NCBI GenBank assembly: GCA_021613335.1
Contig: JAJTWR010000072.1
Location: 62,001 to 126,000, forward strand
Length of the DNA: 64,000 bases
Direction of reading: 5' to 3'
Source: Whitmania pigra
Lineage: Eukaryota > Annelida > Clitellata > Hirudinida > Haemopidae
The notes below the pieces were generated by a model. That model worked only from the letters and a program-made list of their open reading frames with translations, was not told where the DNA came from and searched no databases. A program made the translations under genes and the position numbers. Of the stretch, positions 12,443 to 29,700 are shown piece by piece; the stretch's first letter is position 1; each line of letters opens with the position of its first letter.

Positions 12443-13176
12443 ATAGCTCACATGGCAGTTGCGCACATAGATTATTGCGCAAATGACATTTGCACTCAAC
12501 TTTTTGACTAGTTTAATTGAAATGTTTTTGAATTCGTTTAAAATATCACTTCCTAGATTTAGCAATTAATTGTAAATCCTTAAATTACAATTTATTAACA
12601 AAATTGATATAAGACAAATAAATAATTACATAAAAGTAAACATTAAAAAATACATAAAAATTAGGTTTTGTATCAACTGCTGTATATTTGTAAAACAACA
12701 TGAAATTTTACAAATAAAATATTTGACCCCCCCGAAAATAATTTCCTAAATACATTTATAAATCCTTACATAAGGGACAAGACTCTTTCTCCTGTTTAAT
12801 GCTCGACTTACTTTTTTACTCTTCGTTTAAGTTTTTACTTTGAATGCGCTTTATGAACTCTTCAAGTTGACTTCTATTGCAGTCAATCCCTGTAATTAAT
12901 TGTGATAACTAGGTCGTAGTTACTAGGATCTCCAGTTAACAGCCAATAGGATTGTAATATTTGAATTGACTTATCATGTTTGTCTGATTAATTAGGTCCC
13001 GAGAATGCTAATCGGGAATGTTATTTGCCAAGTGGTTTGTTCCCTATTCAGACAACATGGAGTTTAAAAAACATTTGAATTAAAATAGCAAAAAATTTGA
13101 GTGTGCGCAAATGTCTTTTGCACAATAGTCTACGTAGGTTTTTTTGTCAGTGTGCGCAATAATCTATGTGAGCTAT
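12443..13176. mobile_element. MITE with inverted ATAGCTCACAT ends
   Basis: Left end: ATAGCTCACAT..CATAGATTATTGCGCA. Right end, reverse-complemented: ATAGCTCACATAGATTATTGCGCA. Interior inverted motifs GCGCAAATG..TTTGC and GTGCGCAAATGTC..TTTGC lie next to each arm. I found no coding frame and no certain target duplication. The superfamily is not assigned. Confidence 0.6.
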
Positions 13177-13342
13177 CTCCACTTCTGGTCACCCTACACA
13201 ATAAGGAAAAGTTTTGACATCTCCATCTCTAACATACCTCCAATTCAATGTTTGATCCAAACTCATTATAGCATCAAAGATAATTTATGAACATTTTCCC
13301 AAAAATGTAGAATAGGATTTTAATATTTTTAACATATAATAA

Positions 13343-19925
<6,583 letters not shown>

Positions 19926-20700
19926 GCAATATAAACGCTGAGGCAGCCATTTCTACGGAGATCAATAAATATGGCAGCGATGATGATGACATCGAAATCA
20001 AACTATGGCTTAACATAAATTGATTAACTTCATTACAAAGTGTCTGTGCCAGTTTCTCGATATTTCTCAATTTTCATGAATACTTGGAATACTTGTTTAA
20101 TGTCATTAATTTTTGAAGTTTTATCACAAGATACTAATAACGTCAAACATGTCAAACTAACAACATTTTATCATTTCAATGATTTTGTTATGTAACTTCG
20201 GTATTCAAGCAAACATTTTGCAAAATAATATCTCCATTTTCCTCGCTTTTATTTTTTGTTTTATTTGAAGTCACCAAAGATGACTATCGAATGCGCTTTT
20301 TATCGATAATCAAATAAGCAATACATTTTTAATTAGATTTAATGAAATAATACTACAGAATTATACAAGGAATTATGGTATACTGTGCAACAAATAACAG
20401 TTGTTTCAATAACCGCATGAAGGAAGTGCATCTTCAATTACAGATTTGATCTTATTGCCTCGTAGTCACTCAAGGGTTTCTTTACAAGTTCCGGTTTCCA
20501 AGAAACCCATCAACAACAGCTTTGAATGAATTCCAAGCATTTAATTGTATATGATTAAATTATATGGCTGCCGATATTTAAAAAAAATATCGATATAACA
20601 TCGATGTGACGCGGCTTATCGACGCCACTCAAACATTAATGGAAAGCTTTATTAACAGCTAACAAATTTAGAAACGTCTCCAACAGAACTAATTCAGCTA
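19926..20700. other. Upstream flank of Ig receptor gene, nothing recognised
   Basis: An overlapping minus frame at 20070-19816 has no independent support. No promoter element is certain here. Confidence 0.35.
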
Positions 20701-20735
20701 CAGTCAAATCTCGTTAATATGCCACCTGTCGTGAC

Positions 20736-22099
20736 TAGAGATGTGAGCGTGAAATATTTCAGTTGTTTTATTTCAAAATGTTTTGTTCTTTTTGAAATAT
20801 TTCAACACAAAAAAAAAACCACAAAAAAACATAAAAAACAAAAGCAATCATCTCTGCAAGTCCTACCAATACATACAAGGTACATGCTCATCACGGCTTC
20901 TTGCTAAAGTAGCTTCTAAGATTTTGTCATTGCCATAACGACCGCTATAATCAAAAGAGGTTTAACATAACAATAACATAACAATTATTTATAGTGGTTA
21001 AGAAGACCTGGATCTGTGTAATAACCACTCTTTTTAGTCTTCTTAACCGAATTTACTTAAGTAAATCTTAAATTTATCTACTGTGTCAGCATGGATGGTT
21101 TCCTTATCTAGTTTATTCCGTAAAGAAACCACTCTTGTCATGAAATAATTATTTTTTAAGTTTCCCGATGCCTTCCTATATATTTTACAATTGTGCCCTC
21201 TGGTAGAAGCACTTTTGGTGGCTTCTAAAAACTGTTCAGGCAAAAGGCCTTCCTTTCCCGATAAAATTTTGAATGCCTCGATGAGGTCCCCTCTATTTCT
21301 TCTCTTTTCCAGAGTCGTTAATTTACATCTACTTAATCTTTCCTCGTAACTCAGCTTTCCAAAACCTTCTATCATCCTGGTTGCCTTTTTTTGTATTCTT
21401 TCCAACACTTCTACATCCTTTCTCAAATGAGGGTTCCACACTTGCACACAGTACTCAAGATGTGGCCTTACCAATGCCTTATACAATCTCAATATTACAT
21501 ACTTGTCCCCACTCACTACTGTTCTCTTTATCATTCCAAGTACTCTGTTTGCTTTTTTAGCAACTTCCATGCACTGTTGAGATGCTTTTCCATTGTTCTG
21601 CATTATTACCCCCAGATCTCTTTCATGATTAGACTGCTTCAGAATGCTTTCTCCAAATACATATTCATAATGGAGCATTTGCCAATCTTCTGCCCATTTG
21701 AATAACTTGTTAAAGTCTTCCTTAAGTATACCTAGTGTTTCAGTGCATATTCATTTATCCAAAATGATAAACGGAACCGACTCACCATAAACAGGGCTAG
21801 AAAACTGGTTTTTATTCCCCAAAACTTAAAGCTGTAAGCTTCTTCAGAAGGTAATTACAACTCTGAAGCCGAAGACTATTTGGTGAAATGGACTCAGAAC
21901 CTGATTTACATTAGCACTGTTGCTCTAGTTTTGTATTATTTTTTACTTATGTTGCAATAAACTTGTTTAACTAATCATGAACCATCACTTTTCAACAAAT
22001 TAAAAAAAAAGCATAAAAAACATTAAAAAAACTATTAAAAAAACTCATAAAAACACATAAAAAACTCGGACCAAAAAAACATGTTTTTTTACATATCCA
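20736..22099. mobile_element. hAT element nested in pogo MITE
   Basis: A perfect 8-bp duplication GTCGTGAC lies on both sides (20728-20735, 22100-22107). The inverted ends are TAGAGATGTG and, reverse-complemented, TGGATATGTA. The two ends hold runs such as ACATAAAAAAC in similar arrangement. No transposase is present. A LINE tail is inserted inside. Confidence 0.75.
20955..21740 (-). mobile_element. CR1-like LINE 3' fragment nested in hAT
   Basis: The minus strand encodes 211 residues of the ORF2 C-terminus (ERDLGVIMQNN, RPHLEYCVQVWNPHLRKDVE, STRGHNCKIYRKASGNLKNN), ending LSKFG and then a stop. Upstream the frame reads LKEDFNKLFKWAEDWQM. The segment that normally joins WQM to the next block is missing. 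The 3' end carries the repeated tail TTATGTTATTGTTATGTT. A sister copy lies at 25189-25680 on the plus strand. Confidence 0.85.
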
Positions 22100-22779
22100 G
22101 TCGTGACCGAGCAAAAGTGGCATAGCATCGAGAGTGGCATAGTAGCGAGGGTTTGTAAAAGCGGTCTTATTTTCTCAAATAAAAACTCCTTTTTTCTCCT
22201 TCAGCGTAAAGTCGGTTCGCTTGCGTTTCTGAGCTGACATTATGGGCTGAATTTGAAGAAAAATAACAAAAGAAAGGGAAAGGTTCTAGAACCAACCAAA
22301 GAATAACAATCGTCTAGATTTTAAAATAAATTTTAAAATAAAATTCAATTAATTTAGTTTAGTGATGGGTAAATTTATATATATAGTCATTAGATTATTA
22401 TAAATAATCGAACACTTCGCAGAATTACAGACTTTTTCACGACTCGTGCCTCTTAACAGTCACACAACAGTGGCATAGTAGCGAGAGTAGGGGTGGCATA
22501 ATAATTTTATTTTGTATTGAATTTTGTTGGGACCGAGCCATGGTGGTATAATACCGAGAGTGGCATAGTAGCGAGGTGGCATAGTACCAAGATTTGACTG
22601 TATCTTCAAGAACAGTACGCCCGCGCTTATGTGTATTTTATTAACGTCCATTTCCATGCATATATTTGGATCTTATTGTTGAAATATTATTATTTAGGGC
22701 CAACAACAAAAACAACAACAAAATTATCCTAAATTTATTATAATATGTAATAGTTTTATGTACAGTCAGATCAATCATC

Positions 22780-23200
22780 AGGTTTCTTCTCTTTTCTTGA
22801 ACCCAGCGGTATTTGAGATCTATGAAAGATCTAGTTCGGGCAATCTTGCGATTATTCCTTCTCTCCATACCACGTCAAAGGCTTTTCCAGATCTAAAAAA
22901 AACTCCAAGTGCCATCTGCTTTTTCGAAGAAGAGGCAGCTGCGTCTTGATAGATTCGGATCAGTTGATCTGAGCATCCCCTTCCTTTTCTGAAACCAGCT
23001 TGATTAGGACTTATGAGGCCAAAACTCTCACTATCTGAGCTTTGCTGCGATCACCCTCTCAAAGAGCTTGTAAAAAGTGGAGGTTAAGGAGATGGGCCTG
23101 CATGAGGAAGGCTCCGAAGAGGGTTTGTCCCTCAGTAACTTTCTTCCAGCTGGAGGGAAAACGCCCTACTGTCCAGAAAAAGGTTGAATAAAGAAACAAT
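22780..23200 (-). mobile_element. LINE reverse transcriptase fragment, second family
   Basis: Minus-strand frames read FPSSWKKVT, then SCRPISLTSTFYKLFERVIA, then NQAGFRKGRGCSDQLIRIYQ, then GKAFDVVWREGIIARLPEL. These are consecutive RT blocks up to motif A (F-x-D-x-x-x-A-F-D, with the first Asp lost). Frameshifts separate them. Confidence 0.75.
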
Positions 23201-23384
23201 GGATTTGAAGCATTACGAAGGAATTTTCCTTATCTTTTCGTATTACTAATTCTATCAGGGACTGGCGAAGCGTTCCCACATTTACCGAAGCATCCATCAC
23301 TTCAGAAGTACAATGCCGGATGAAATATCAGCTCTTTAAGCACTGCTGTGCACATAATTTCAATTTAATTGACACCATAAGTTC

Positions 23385-24222
23385 CAGTGATGGGTAGTTA
23401 CTAACTATAAGTAGTTACCTACTAGTTAATAACATATGCCGGGCGGGAAATGGCCATCGATTATGATCTGATTTTGTAATCATTGATCATTTTGCAGTCA
23501 AAAAATTAAAAATGACGGAAATTTCTCATTTTTAAAATGATTGCAAAATCATTAATTTTACAAAATCATATCATAATTTGATGCCAGATGCCAACCGAGG
23601 GAGGGGGATTTTTTTAAAAAAAATTGATTAATCTTTTTAGCGCCATTCGCGCGAAAAAAACGCAAAATTCCCGGTCGGCATGGTCCCAATTTTCGCAAAA
23701 ACGGTCGGCATTGTTGCGCAATCGACGGCCGAAACCGGTCGGCATGCACCGAAAAAGTTCACCCAGTGCATCGCAAAACCGGTCGGCATGGATACTAATT
23801 TGCATAAATCGGTCGGCATGGCACGAAGTAATTAATAACTACTCTTAAAAAAATAAGTTTTTTCCAATTTCACAATTTGATACATCACTTTATAAGCATA
23901 GCTTCTTCTGTTTTTGATTAATTTGGACAATAAAATTTTGTTGAAAATGTTACACTAGTGTAAATAAATATGCTAATAATTATGTCTTGTTCAATTGTCC
24001 AGAAAATTAATTTTATCAAATGTCAAAGGAAAAGTAGTTAAAAAAGTAGTTAAAAAGTAGTTAACTACTATGCAAGTAGTTAAGGAGTAGTTACTAACTA
24101 CTTATTTAAAAGTAGTTAAGGAGTAGTTACTAACTACTTATTTAAAAGTAGTTAAAAATAGTTACTAACTACCTTTCTATAAAAGTACAGTAGTTAACTA
24201 CTTTTTAAGTAGCCCATCACTA
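23385..24222. mobile_element. Non-autonomous hAT element with internal CGGTCGGCATG array
   Basis: The 8-bp duplication ATAAGTTC flanks it (23377-23384, 24223-24230). The ends are CAGTGATGGGTAGTTACTAA and, at the right, TAGTTAACTACT..AGCCCATCACTA. Subterminal regions are dense in AAGTAGTTA / TAACTACTT units. The centre (23670-23825) is GC-rich and carries five CGGTCGGCATK motifs. No transposase is present. The ends resemble those of the 60957-62241 element. Confidence 0.85.
23670..23825 (+). repeat. Five spaced CGGTCGGCATG motifs
   Basis: CGGTCGGCATG or a one-base variant occurs near 23672, 23702, 23736, 23780 and 23811, separated by about 20-35 bp of unrelated sequence. The open frames here are all artefacts of this repeat. 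Confidence 0.85.
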
Positions 24223-24399
24223 ATAAGTTCTAATGTTCAAATTACACTACTAGAACACTACTAGCAATTTGGCACACCTAGCTAATGTTCAAATTATTTT
24301 TCTGAACTGTAGAAAGTCTCTATACATTTCTTAGCGGTTTGCCTCGTCTTTCAATATTAAAAGACGAACAATGCAAATGTACGGAATTGTTTGCATTGA

Positions 24400-24885
24400 T
24401 TTTAAAAAGACTTAGCGATGCTAGATGAGCATCTAGGAAATAAGCAGTAGATATAGTTTTTTCAGAGTTTACCAGCACTAACAGTGGCTCTTCAAAGAAT
24501 TGCGGATAGTGAAATTAAAAACTGCACGGCTAAACAGTTGATTGAGGCATGGCATTATTCTTGTAACGCTCAATACATATGGATCTTTAGTTCTTCTAAT
24601 GGAAAAAATGCCAAAGGCTTTCAAATTATTCACGTATTTTCAGAAAAGCACGTTTGATTAGGCAGCAGCTTCTCATTTGATTCAGCAATTTGAAAATGAT
24701 ATGAAAAGCATGCGAAATTAATTTGAATACGAGTTTCAACAAATTGGGGATGAAGCAACTAAGATGGTTCAAAAATGTGATATTACTACTGTCTGTAAGC
24801 CACATAGAAATCGGAAAAGAAAACTATTATGAGGAAATTGCAGAAGATGACGGAAGCAAAGACGAAAAAGGCTGTTGTAATTAAT
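24400..24885 (+). mobile_element. hAT (DUF4371-like) transposase C-terminal remnant
   Basis: Broken plus-strand frames read SHLIQQFENDMKSMRN, then FEYEFQQIGDEATKMVQKCD and then CKPHRNRKRKLL. A helical stretch followed by a basic R-x-x-R-K-R-K motif is typical just before the dimerisation region of DUF4371/ZMYM-like hAT transposases. Stops interrupt it. The assignment is tentative. Confidence 0.45.
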
Positions 24886-25188
24886 TTAGGCGTTATTCTG
24901 TTATTATTATAAGTAAAATTGTTTTTTGTCACTTTTTGAGAGTTCAGTGTTTGTATTTAAAATATACATAATAAATAAATACGGATAACCACAATAAATT
25001 TAATTAATTGAGTTTACTTTTATAGGTGAGGCATTTTTGGCATGAAGGATACAGCTGTAATTCTGAGATTGTGTAAGGCATGGGTATGCAACTTTTTCCA
25101 ACGTTGCGCCACATTTGAACTTTATAACAATAATGAGGGCCGGTTTCCTTAAGAAAATGTACTCTTTACAAACTGCGGGTCGCCTCTG

Positions 25189-25680
25189 GTATAAGGCATT
25201 AGTGAGCACATCTTGAATACTGTGTACAAGTTTTGAACCCTTATTTGAGAAAGGATGTATGAGTGTTGGAAGGAGTACAAATAAGGACAACCAGAATGAT
25301 AAAAAGATTTAGAAAGCTGAGTCACTGTGAAACATTAAGTAGATGCAAATTAACTATTTTGGAATATAAATAAAGTAGAGGGGACCTCATCGAGACCTAC
25401 AAAATCTTATCGGGAAGGTAAGACCCTTTTTTCGAAGCAACAAATAGTGTTTTTACTAGAGGACACTGTTGGAAGTTACATAGGAAGGCTTCGGTAAACT
25501 TAAAAAGTAATTATTTCAGCACAAGGGTGATTTTCTTATGAAATATACTAGATAAAGAAACCATCAATGCGGTAGATAAATTTAAGATATACCTAAGTAA
25601 ATTTGGAAATTAAAATTAAAAAAAAGTGGTTATTAAACAGACCCCGGTTTTCTTAAACGCTATAAATAATTGTTATGTTC
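25189..25680 (+). mobile_element. CR1-like LINE 3' fragment, sister of the 20955-21740 copy
   Basis: The plus strand matches the other copy from TATAAGGCATTRGTRAG through FKIYLSKFG to the 3' motif CTATAAATAATTGTTATGTT. It has several stops and a short deletion, so it is older or more decayed. It ends at 25680 just before a separate repeat that shares an ACCCAGATYATGT motif with sequence near 34980. Confidence 0.8.
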
Positions 25681-26079
25681 AGGGTTGCCAGTGAGATTTT
25701 TGAGAAAAAAAGCCCAGACCAAAAACATCAAGAAAGACCCAGATCATGTAAAAACCAGCTTTTATTGTCAATTATTATCATTTTTAAATACGATTCATGT
25801 TATTATACATAATTTCCCAATTAAATAAAGATCAGATTATTAATGAAACAAGTCAAACACAATTTTATTTTAATTAAAAAACTCAACAGAGTCAGTGTCA
25901 GAAATTGCCTCATCATAAATATCAAAATTAAATAAAGATTAGATCAATAATGAAATAAGTAAAACGTAATTATATTTTATTACAAACATTCTACAGAGTT
26001 GGAAACTCATGCAAATTAGCAAAAATTAATTTGTGTCTTGGATGTCACGTTTCCTAGTGTTGTCATATCTCTGCTAGCG

Positions 26080-26245
26080 GCGTCCTTGCGTTACATCATC
26101 AACCAAACTCTTGCCAGGAACCAACTTTGAACAACCTCCATCTTTGGCAATTGCCTGTGCTAACAAACCAGAGCTCACCGTCTCAAGCAAGCGTTTGTTA
26201 GCCGGTTTGGTTTTGACTTCAACTGCAAAAAAAATTTTTAAATAA
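26080..26245 (-). pseudogene. Exon-like fragment of unknown origin
   Basis: On the minus strand a polypyrimidine tract and TTTTTTTTGCAG are followed by 50 open codons (KTKPANKRLLETVSSGLLAQ, then KLVPGKSLVDDV) and a stop. The residue mix looks like real protein, but no adjoining exon was found. I cannot identify it. Confidence 0.3.
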
Positions 26246-26284
26246 GGTGGATCAACACTACTAGCAATTTGGCACACCTAGCTA

Positions 26285-26754
26285 CGCCACTTGTTTTATG
26301 CTGATAGCATTAATAAAATACTACTGGTACAAAGTTATGGTCGAAACACCTGAGTGTCACATCTCAACGACAGGCCCTGTATGAGCTCAAAGCTGCGGAA
26401 TAAATTTTTTAGGTTTATTATTTTTTACTTTAAATAATCCAGTGTTTTGTGCAGTTTAATAAATAATTAAATATTTATTCTAATTGCACGTAAATTATAT
26501 TATGTACTTCAGAAAGGAAGATCATCGGTCACAATTAACAGAATGCTGGGTTCGCTGGTTTAGGAAGTTCTGTTGTGTAAACATTTTCATTACGTTGGAT
26601 CTCGCACGTCGTCGGCGCATATTCTCGTGAGATTACACGTAATTTTTAAGAATTTTGAAATACTCAGATCGAGTTACTGGTGTGAGGCTTCTTTCCCGAT
26701 GCAACCTTGTAATGACAAGCAGCTTGCTCTTTCACCGAAGTTTTAATTTTCGTC
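26285..26754 (+). promoter_or_regulatory. Upstream region of SNRK
   Basis: This holds no coding frame. It is the only space between the transposon cluster and the SNRK start codon, so it should contain its promoter and 5' UTR. I see no certain TATA box. Confidence 0.4.
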
Positions 26755-29700
26755 ATGAAATCCTCTAAACAAAAAATACCAATTTGCACAGTTCCACCAT
26801 CGAAAAAGCATTTGACCTTGTGTAACAAGCAAAAAGAAGGGACGATAGCAGGTCTATATGATTTGGGCGAGACTATCGGGAAAGGGCATTATGCTGTAGT
26901 AAAGCTCGCTCATCACGTATTTACTGGGGAAAAAGTTGCCGTTAAAGTCATTGACAAGTCAAAACTAGATGAGAATTCTAAAGCACATTTATTTCAAGAA
27001 GTTAGATGTATGAAATTAGTTCAACATGAAAATGTTGTTAAACTATATCAAGTTATAGATACTCAAACTAAACTCTACTTGATATTAGAGTTTGGTGATG
27101 GAGGAGATTTATATGATTATATAATGAAACATGATAAGGGATTGAATGAAGATCAGGCAAGGCATTACTTTACTCAAATTGTAAATGCCATTGATTTCTG
27201 TCACAAGCTTCATGTTGTCCATAGAGATTTGAAACCAGAAAATGTTGTGTTTTTTAAAAGCCAAAATGCTGTAAAATTGACTGACTTTGGTTTCAGTAAC
27301 AAATTTATTCCTGGCAACAAGCTAGACACCTCTTGTGGGTCTCTTGCATATTCTGCTCCTGAAATACTTTTGGGTGATTCTTATGATGCCCCAGCCGTAG
27401 GTAAGCAGGTTTTTGATTACTTTTTTTTGGGACTGCTAGTGATTAATGATATCCTTGACAATTAATCTTCAGTAATTGATGATTAATTAATAGTAAAAAA
27501 AAGGAGTAAATTGATAGCAAAATGATGACAATCAAAGTTAATCCACTGATTAAGTAGTGTGAACTTATAAATTTTTTTATTACAGTAGGAAGAATTAAAA
27601 TTACTGTTATTGTCCAGATCATTTCTTCATTGCATAGATTTCAACCAGCTTTTTAGAGCAGACTTTTTCACACTATCAGGAATTAAGGATGTATGCAATT
27701 TATTCACAATAAAATAGAATGTACGACTCTTACGTAACAGTCTTTCACATAGTACAGACGAGGCTGATATGGTAGCTGAAACTCTTTCAGAGCTTTGACA
27801 GGAATCCTCAGAGAGGGAACCCCTTCTTTGGATCCTCTGACACTCTCAAGGGTCGAGCTGAACCCATTGATCATATGGGTGTCCCTGTCGGCATTGTATC
27901 GTACCATGCAATATCGTTAAGCTGTATCAAGGTAAGTCCTAGACATATTATCTTGAACAACTTGAACAGCCAACGAATTGCTTGATAACCACCACCGAAG
28001 ATGGACCATGCTGCTTATATAGGCCTTGTTCTCACTGACTTGCCAGGATACTCGTATTGGAAGCTCTCTCATTGGTGGACTAGCGGCGATGTGCCAACTT
28101 GACTGGAGACTCCATTGAGAGCTTTCCTGTTGACTGGCTTGCGAAACTGTGCCGACGGAAGACTTTGTTGCTTTATGATTTCTTAAGATGGTGTAAGTGG
28201 ATTGGCCGATGACCACACCTCTTGATCCGATCTTGAAGGTGAAGAACCAGACTTTATATCTTTTTTGGTGGAGATCCATTGTCAACTCCATGTATCTATC
28301 TTCTTTCAGGGTTGCTTTACCCGATCCTGTCTTCCAATGGCAGTGTCAGTTCAGTCAGTACAAATATGTCTGCCTTTGATGCTCTCAGCCAGCACCTGGG
28401 GATATCAGCATTGGCCGCAATTTACCAATCATTGGTGATTTCAAGGATATGTTTACTTTTGGCTCTGCATCTGCTCCTTACAAACTGGGAGGCACCCTCA
28501 TGCAAGAAGTAAGTCCTTTTCTGAAGAACAGATTCTTGAGCATTGGTGTAATGGAGTTCCATTTTACTCAGTAAAACCACTAAATGAGTTTAAAGCGGTG
28601 ATGCACAAGGTCCAGGCCTATGACTAGCAGTCATGTGGGCCATGAAAACAGGAAAAGTGAAAAAATCAGCCTTTCAGTCAATTTTCATGAGGTTGTGAAT
28701 GAACCTGAAGGCAGCAATGATGGTGCATAGGCATGCATCTCTAAATCCATAATTTTTTCACAATGGATTAACAACGGCTGAGTTATGGAATCTATTTTAT
28801 AGGTCATATGCTTGGGCTGTGGAGGTTCTACAAACTCTGTTTCACTGTTTAGGTGTGCAGGTTGGCCAAACGGGTTGCGTTCCTTCATAAGGGGGTAATG
28901 GCAACAGTGTTGTGTTCAAAATTCAGCCTGCTGATGCTATGCATCTGGTATTATATAAATTAAGTTATGAAGTTGAGTTCAGTTACAATTTCTGGCCCTT
29001 GGCCAAAACGGTTGCCACCACCAACTTAAAGCATGACCAGGATTTATGAGATATATAATTTTGCAGATTGACAATGGAAAGTGTCTTTTGGCTCAGGCTA
29101 AAATAGTCATAAATAAATTGCAAACCTAAAAGAGAGCTTAAGAATTAAATTTTATGTTAATAAACTGACATTTTCAGCTTTTATCTGTTTCTGGTACGAA
29201 GTCTTCAAAAAATAGTTTAAATACCAGTATTTTTGTTAATGACTTATGTTTTAAAATATTGTACAATTAATCATTAGCAGCCCAAATTATATTGATGACT
29301 TTATTCTTTTCCATTACTAAATCGACATGTCCTAGGAGCATGTGACCTGAAATCTCTGTTGACTGCCCCATTTGTAAATGATGTCCACCAATTACTTTAA
29401 GTGTTATGTGCTCTTTTCTTTTTCAACAAACTGATGTTCTAAATGAACTAGACATTTCAAGTAAACTTGTCAAAAATTTGAACTTTAATTTTTTTTCAGA
29501 AAACATGCATAATGTATATTTTTTATGGTTATTGGCAAAGTGATGAGCAAAAGCCAATCCAGAGGTTGCATTCTTGGCACCTAACTATATCTGCAACCCT
29601 ATCCTCACCCTTAACCCTATCCTAAGATCCTGGAAATCCCTGCAAAAATGGCACTCTCCCTGGAAGTTTGCAATAATTAGAGTTCAGTTGTACTGCATGC

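Larger units (their letters stand above)
20701..22600. mobile_element. pogo-type MITE hosting nested insertions
   Basis: TA dinucleotides flank inverted ends CAGTCAAATCTCG (20701) and AGATTTGACTG (ending 22600). Inside the right arm the motif GTGGCATAGTAGCGAG recurs several times, and the left arm has the related ATGCCACC. Removing the hAT inserted at 20736-22099 and its duplicated 8 bp leaves about 530 bp with no transposase. TA target site and CAGTCAAA-like ends are typical of pogo/Tc1 elements. Confidence 0.75.

Noticed and set aside
23558..23848. Several overlapping open frames on both strands
   Set aside because: They arise from the CGGTCGGCATG repeats in a non-coding hAT element.
27961..28512. 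Plus-strand frames in SNRK intron 1 that first looked capsid-like ([16 protein letters not shown])
   Set aside because: The minus strand of the same DNA matches a LINE C-terminal domain in order, so the plus frames are shadows.
29575..29640. Interstitial telomere-like CCCTAA repeats
   Set aside because: Only a few degenerate AACCCTATCC units; no true TTAGGG array.
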